Shown in pieces: positions 63,871 to 64,000 of a stretch of 64,000 bases of DNA. The translations under genes were made by a program, and so were the position numbers. This stretch comes from Cellulomonas pakistanensis (GTDB lineage: Bacteria; Actinomycetota; Actinomycetes; Actinomycetales; Cellulomonadaceae). Below the pieces are notes generated by a model, which was not told the origin of the DNA, made no database searches, and saw only the letters and a list, made by a program, of their open reading frames with translations. The stretch spans positions 1 through 64,000 of the forward strand of contig NZ_BONO01000015.1 of the NCBI RefSeq assembly GCF_016862755.1, read 5' to 3'. The stretch's first letter is position 1. Each line of letters starts with the position of its first letter.

Positions 63871-64000
63871 TCAGGCGGTGAAGCGCTCCGCGCGCTCGAC
63901 CACGCGGGCCGTGGCCGTCGCCCGGTCCCAGGTGTAGACGGTGCGGCCCTCGATGAGCACGTGCTCGGCGCGGGCGTGCACGTCGAGCGGGTCGCCGGAC
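63871..64000 (-). CDS. amidohydrolase-family protein, C-terminal end only
   Basis: The last 42 codons of a gene that continues beyond the window edge. The sequence SGDPLDVHARAEHVLIEGRT then VYTWDRATATARVVERAE resembles the closing beta-strand module of imidazolonepropionase-related amidohydrolases, where the protein states its own ID/EGRxVY segment. The metal-binding part is outside the window, so activity cannot be judged. The stop TGA is at 63873-63871. Confidence 0.6.
   Translation of the reverse strand, partial: SGDPLDVHARAEHVLIEGRTVYTWDRATATARVVERAERFTA

Overview
The window is about 64 kb of very high-GC DNA. Sample lines counted by hand run near 75% G+C in core genes and 62-63% in two short stretches. 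Its traits are actinobacterial: frequent GTG starts, many ATGA/GTGA gene overlaps, many starts placed 5-7 bases after a -10 hexamer, a translational-type T-box before ileS, and an eukaryote-like IleS. The gene set (maltose/alpha-glucoside cluster, Zn-type ABC transporter, paired YibE/F proteins, a kinase/FHA/Fn3/MoxR/DUF58/transglutaminase cluster) suits a Micrococcales organism close to Cellulomonas. The taxonomic call is inference; no rRNA gene is present.

Layout. 1-5060 (minus): folC and ileS behind an isoleucine T-box. 5081-8190 (minus): a small accessory island with three unrecognised proteins, a broken coding fragment and an Imm52-like immunity-type protein. 8220-12475 (minus): a phosphoribosyltransferase, dnaG and dgt. 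12611-22296: an alpha-glucan uptake and breakdown cluster. ABC permease, binding-protein and neopullulanase-like genes lie on the minus strand; a LacI regulator, alpha-glucosidase and PfkB kinase lie on the plus strand. A LacI-type inverted repeat overlaps the binding-protein promoter in the divergent gap. No ABC ATPase is present, so a shared ATPase encoded elsewhere is implied.

22363-34962: dusB, two convergent YibE/F membrane proteins, glyS, a znuA-znuC-znuB operon with a Zur-like box over its -35, a DedA-type protein, uppS-recO, and leuA behind a leucine-rich leader peptide and attenuator. 35057-54780 (minus): PP2C phosphatase, FHA protein, Ser/Thr kinase and a 1952-residue Ig/Fn3 surface protein are joined by 4-base overlaps. 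MoxR ATPase follows as the next gene. DUF58, transglutaminase-like and RDD-FHA genes then overlap one another, and a beta-propeller protein ends the series. The core matches the PFNA cluster reported in Bifidobacterium and looks like a reversible-phosphorylation circuit controlling an envelope machine. A hydrolase with C-terminal membrane helices lies just upstream.

54849-58564 (minus): phoH-ybeY-CBS transporter-like protein-era, an RNA/ribosome maturation block. 58741-61452 (plus): pyruvate phosphate dikinase. 61628-62292: a Phd-type antitoxin and VapC-type toxin with a palindromic operator. 62389-63678 (minus): an HtrA-like serine protease. 63871-64000: the end of an amidohydrolase. Gene boundaries carry several families of near-perfect palindromes, some repeated tens of kilobases apart. 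No tRNA, rRNA, CRISPR array, insertion sequence or prophage was seen.
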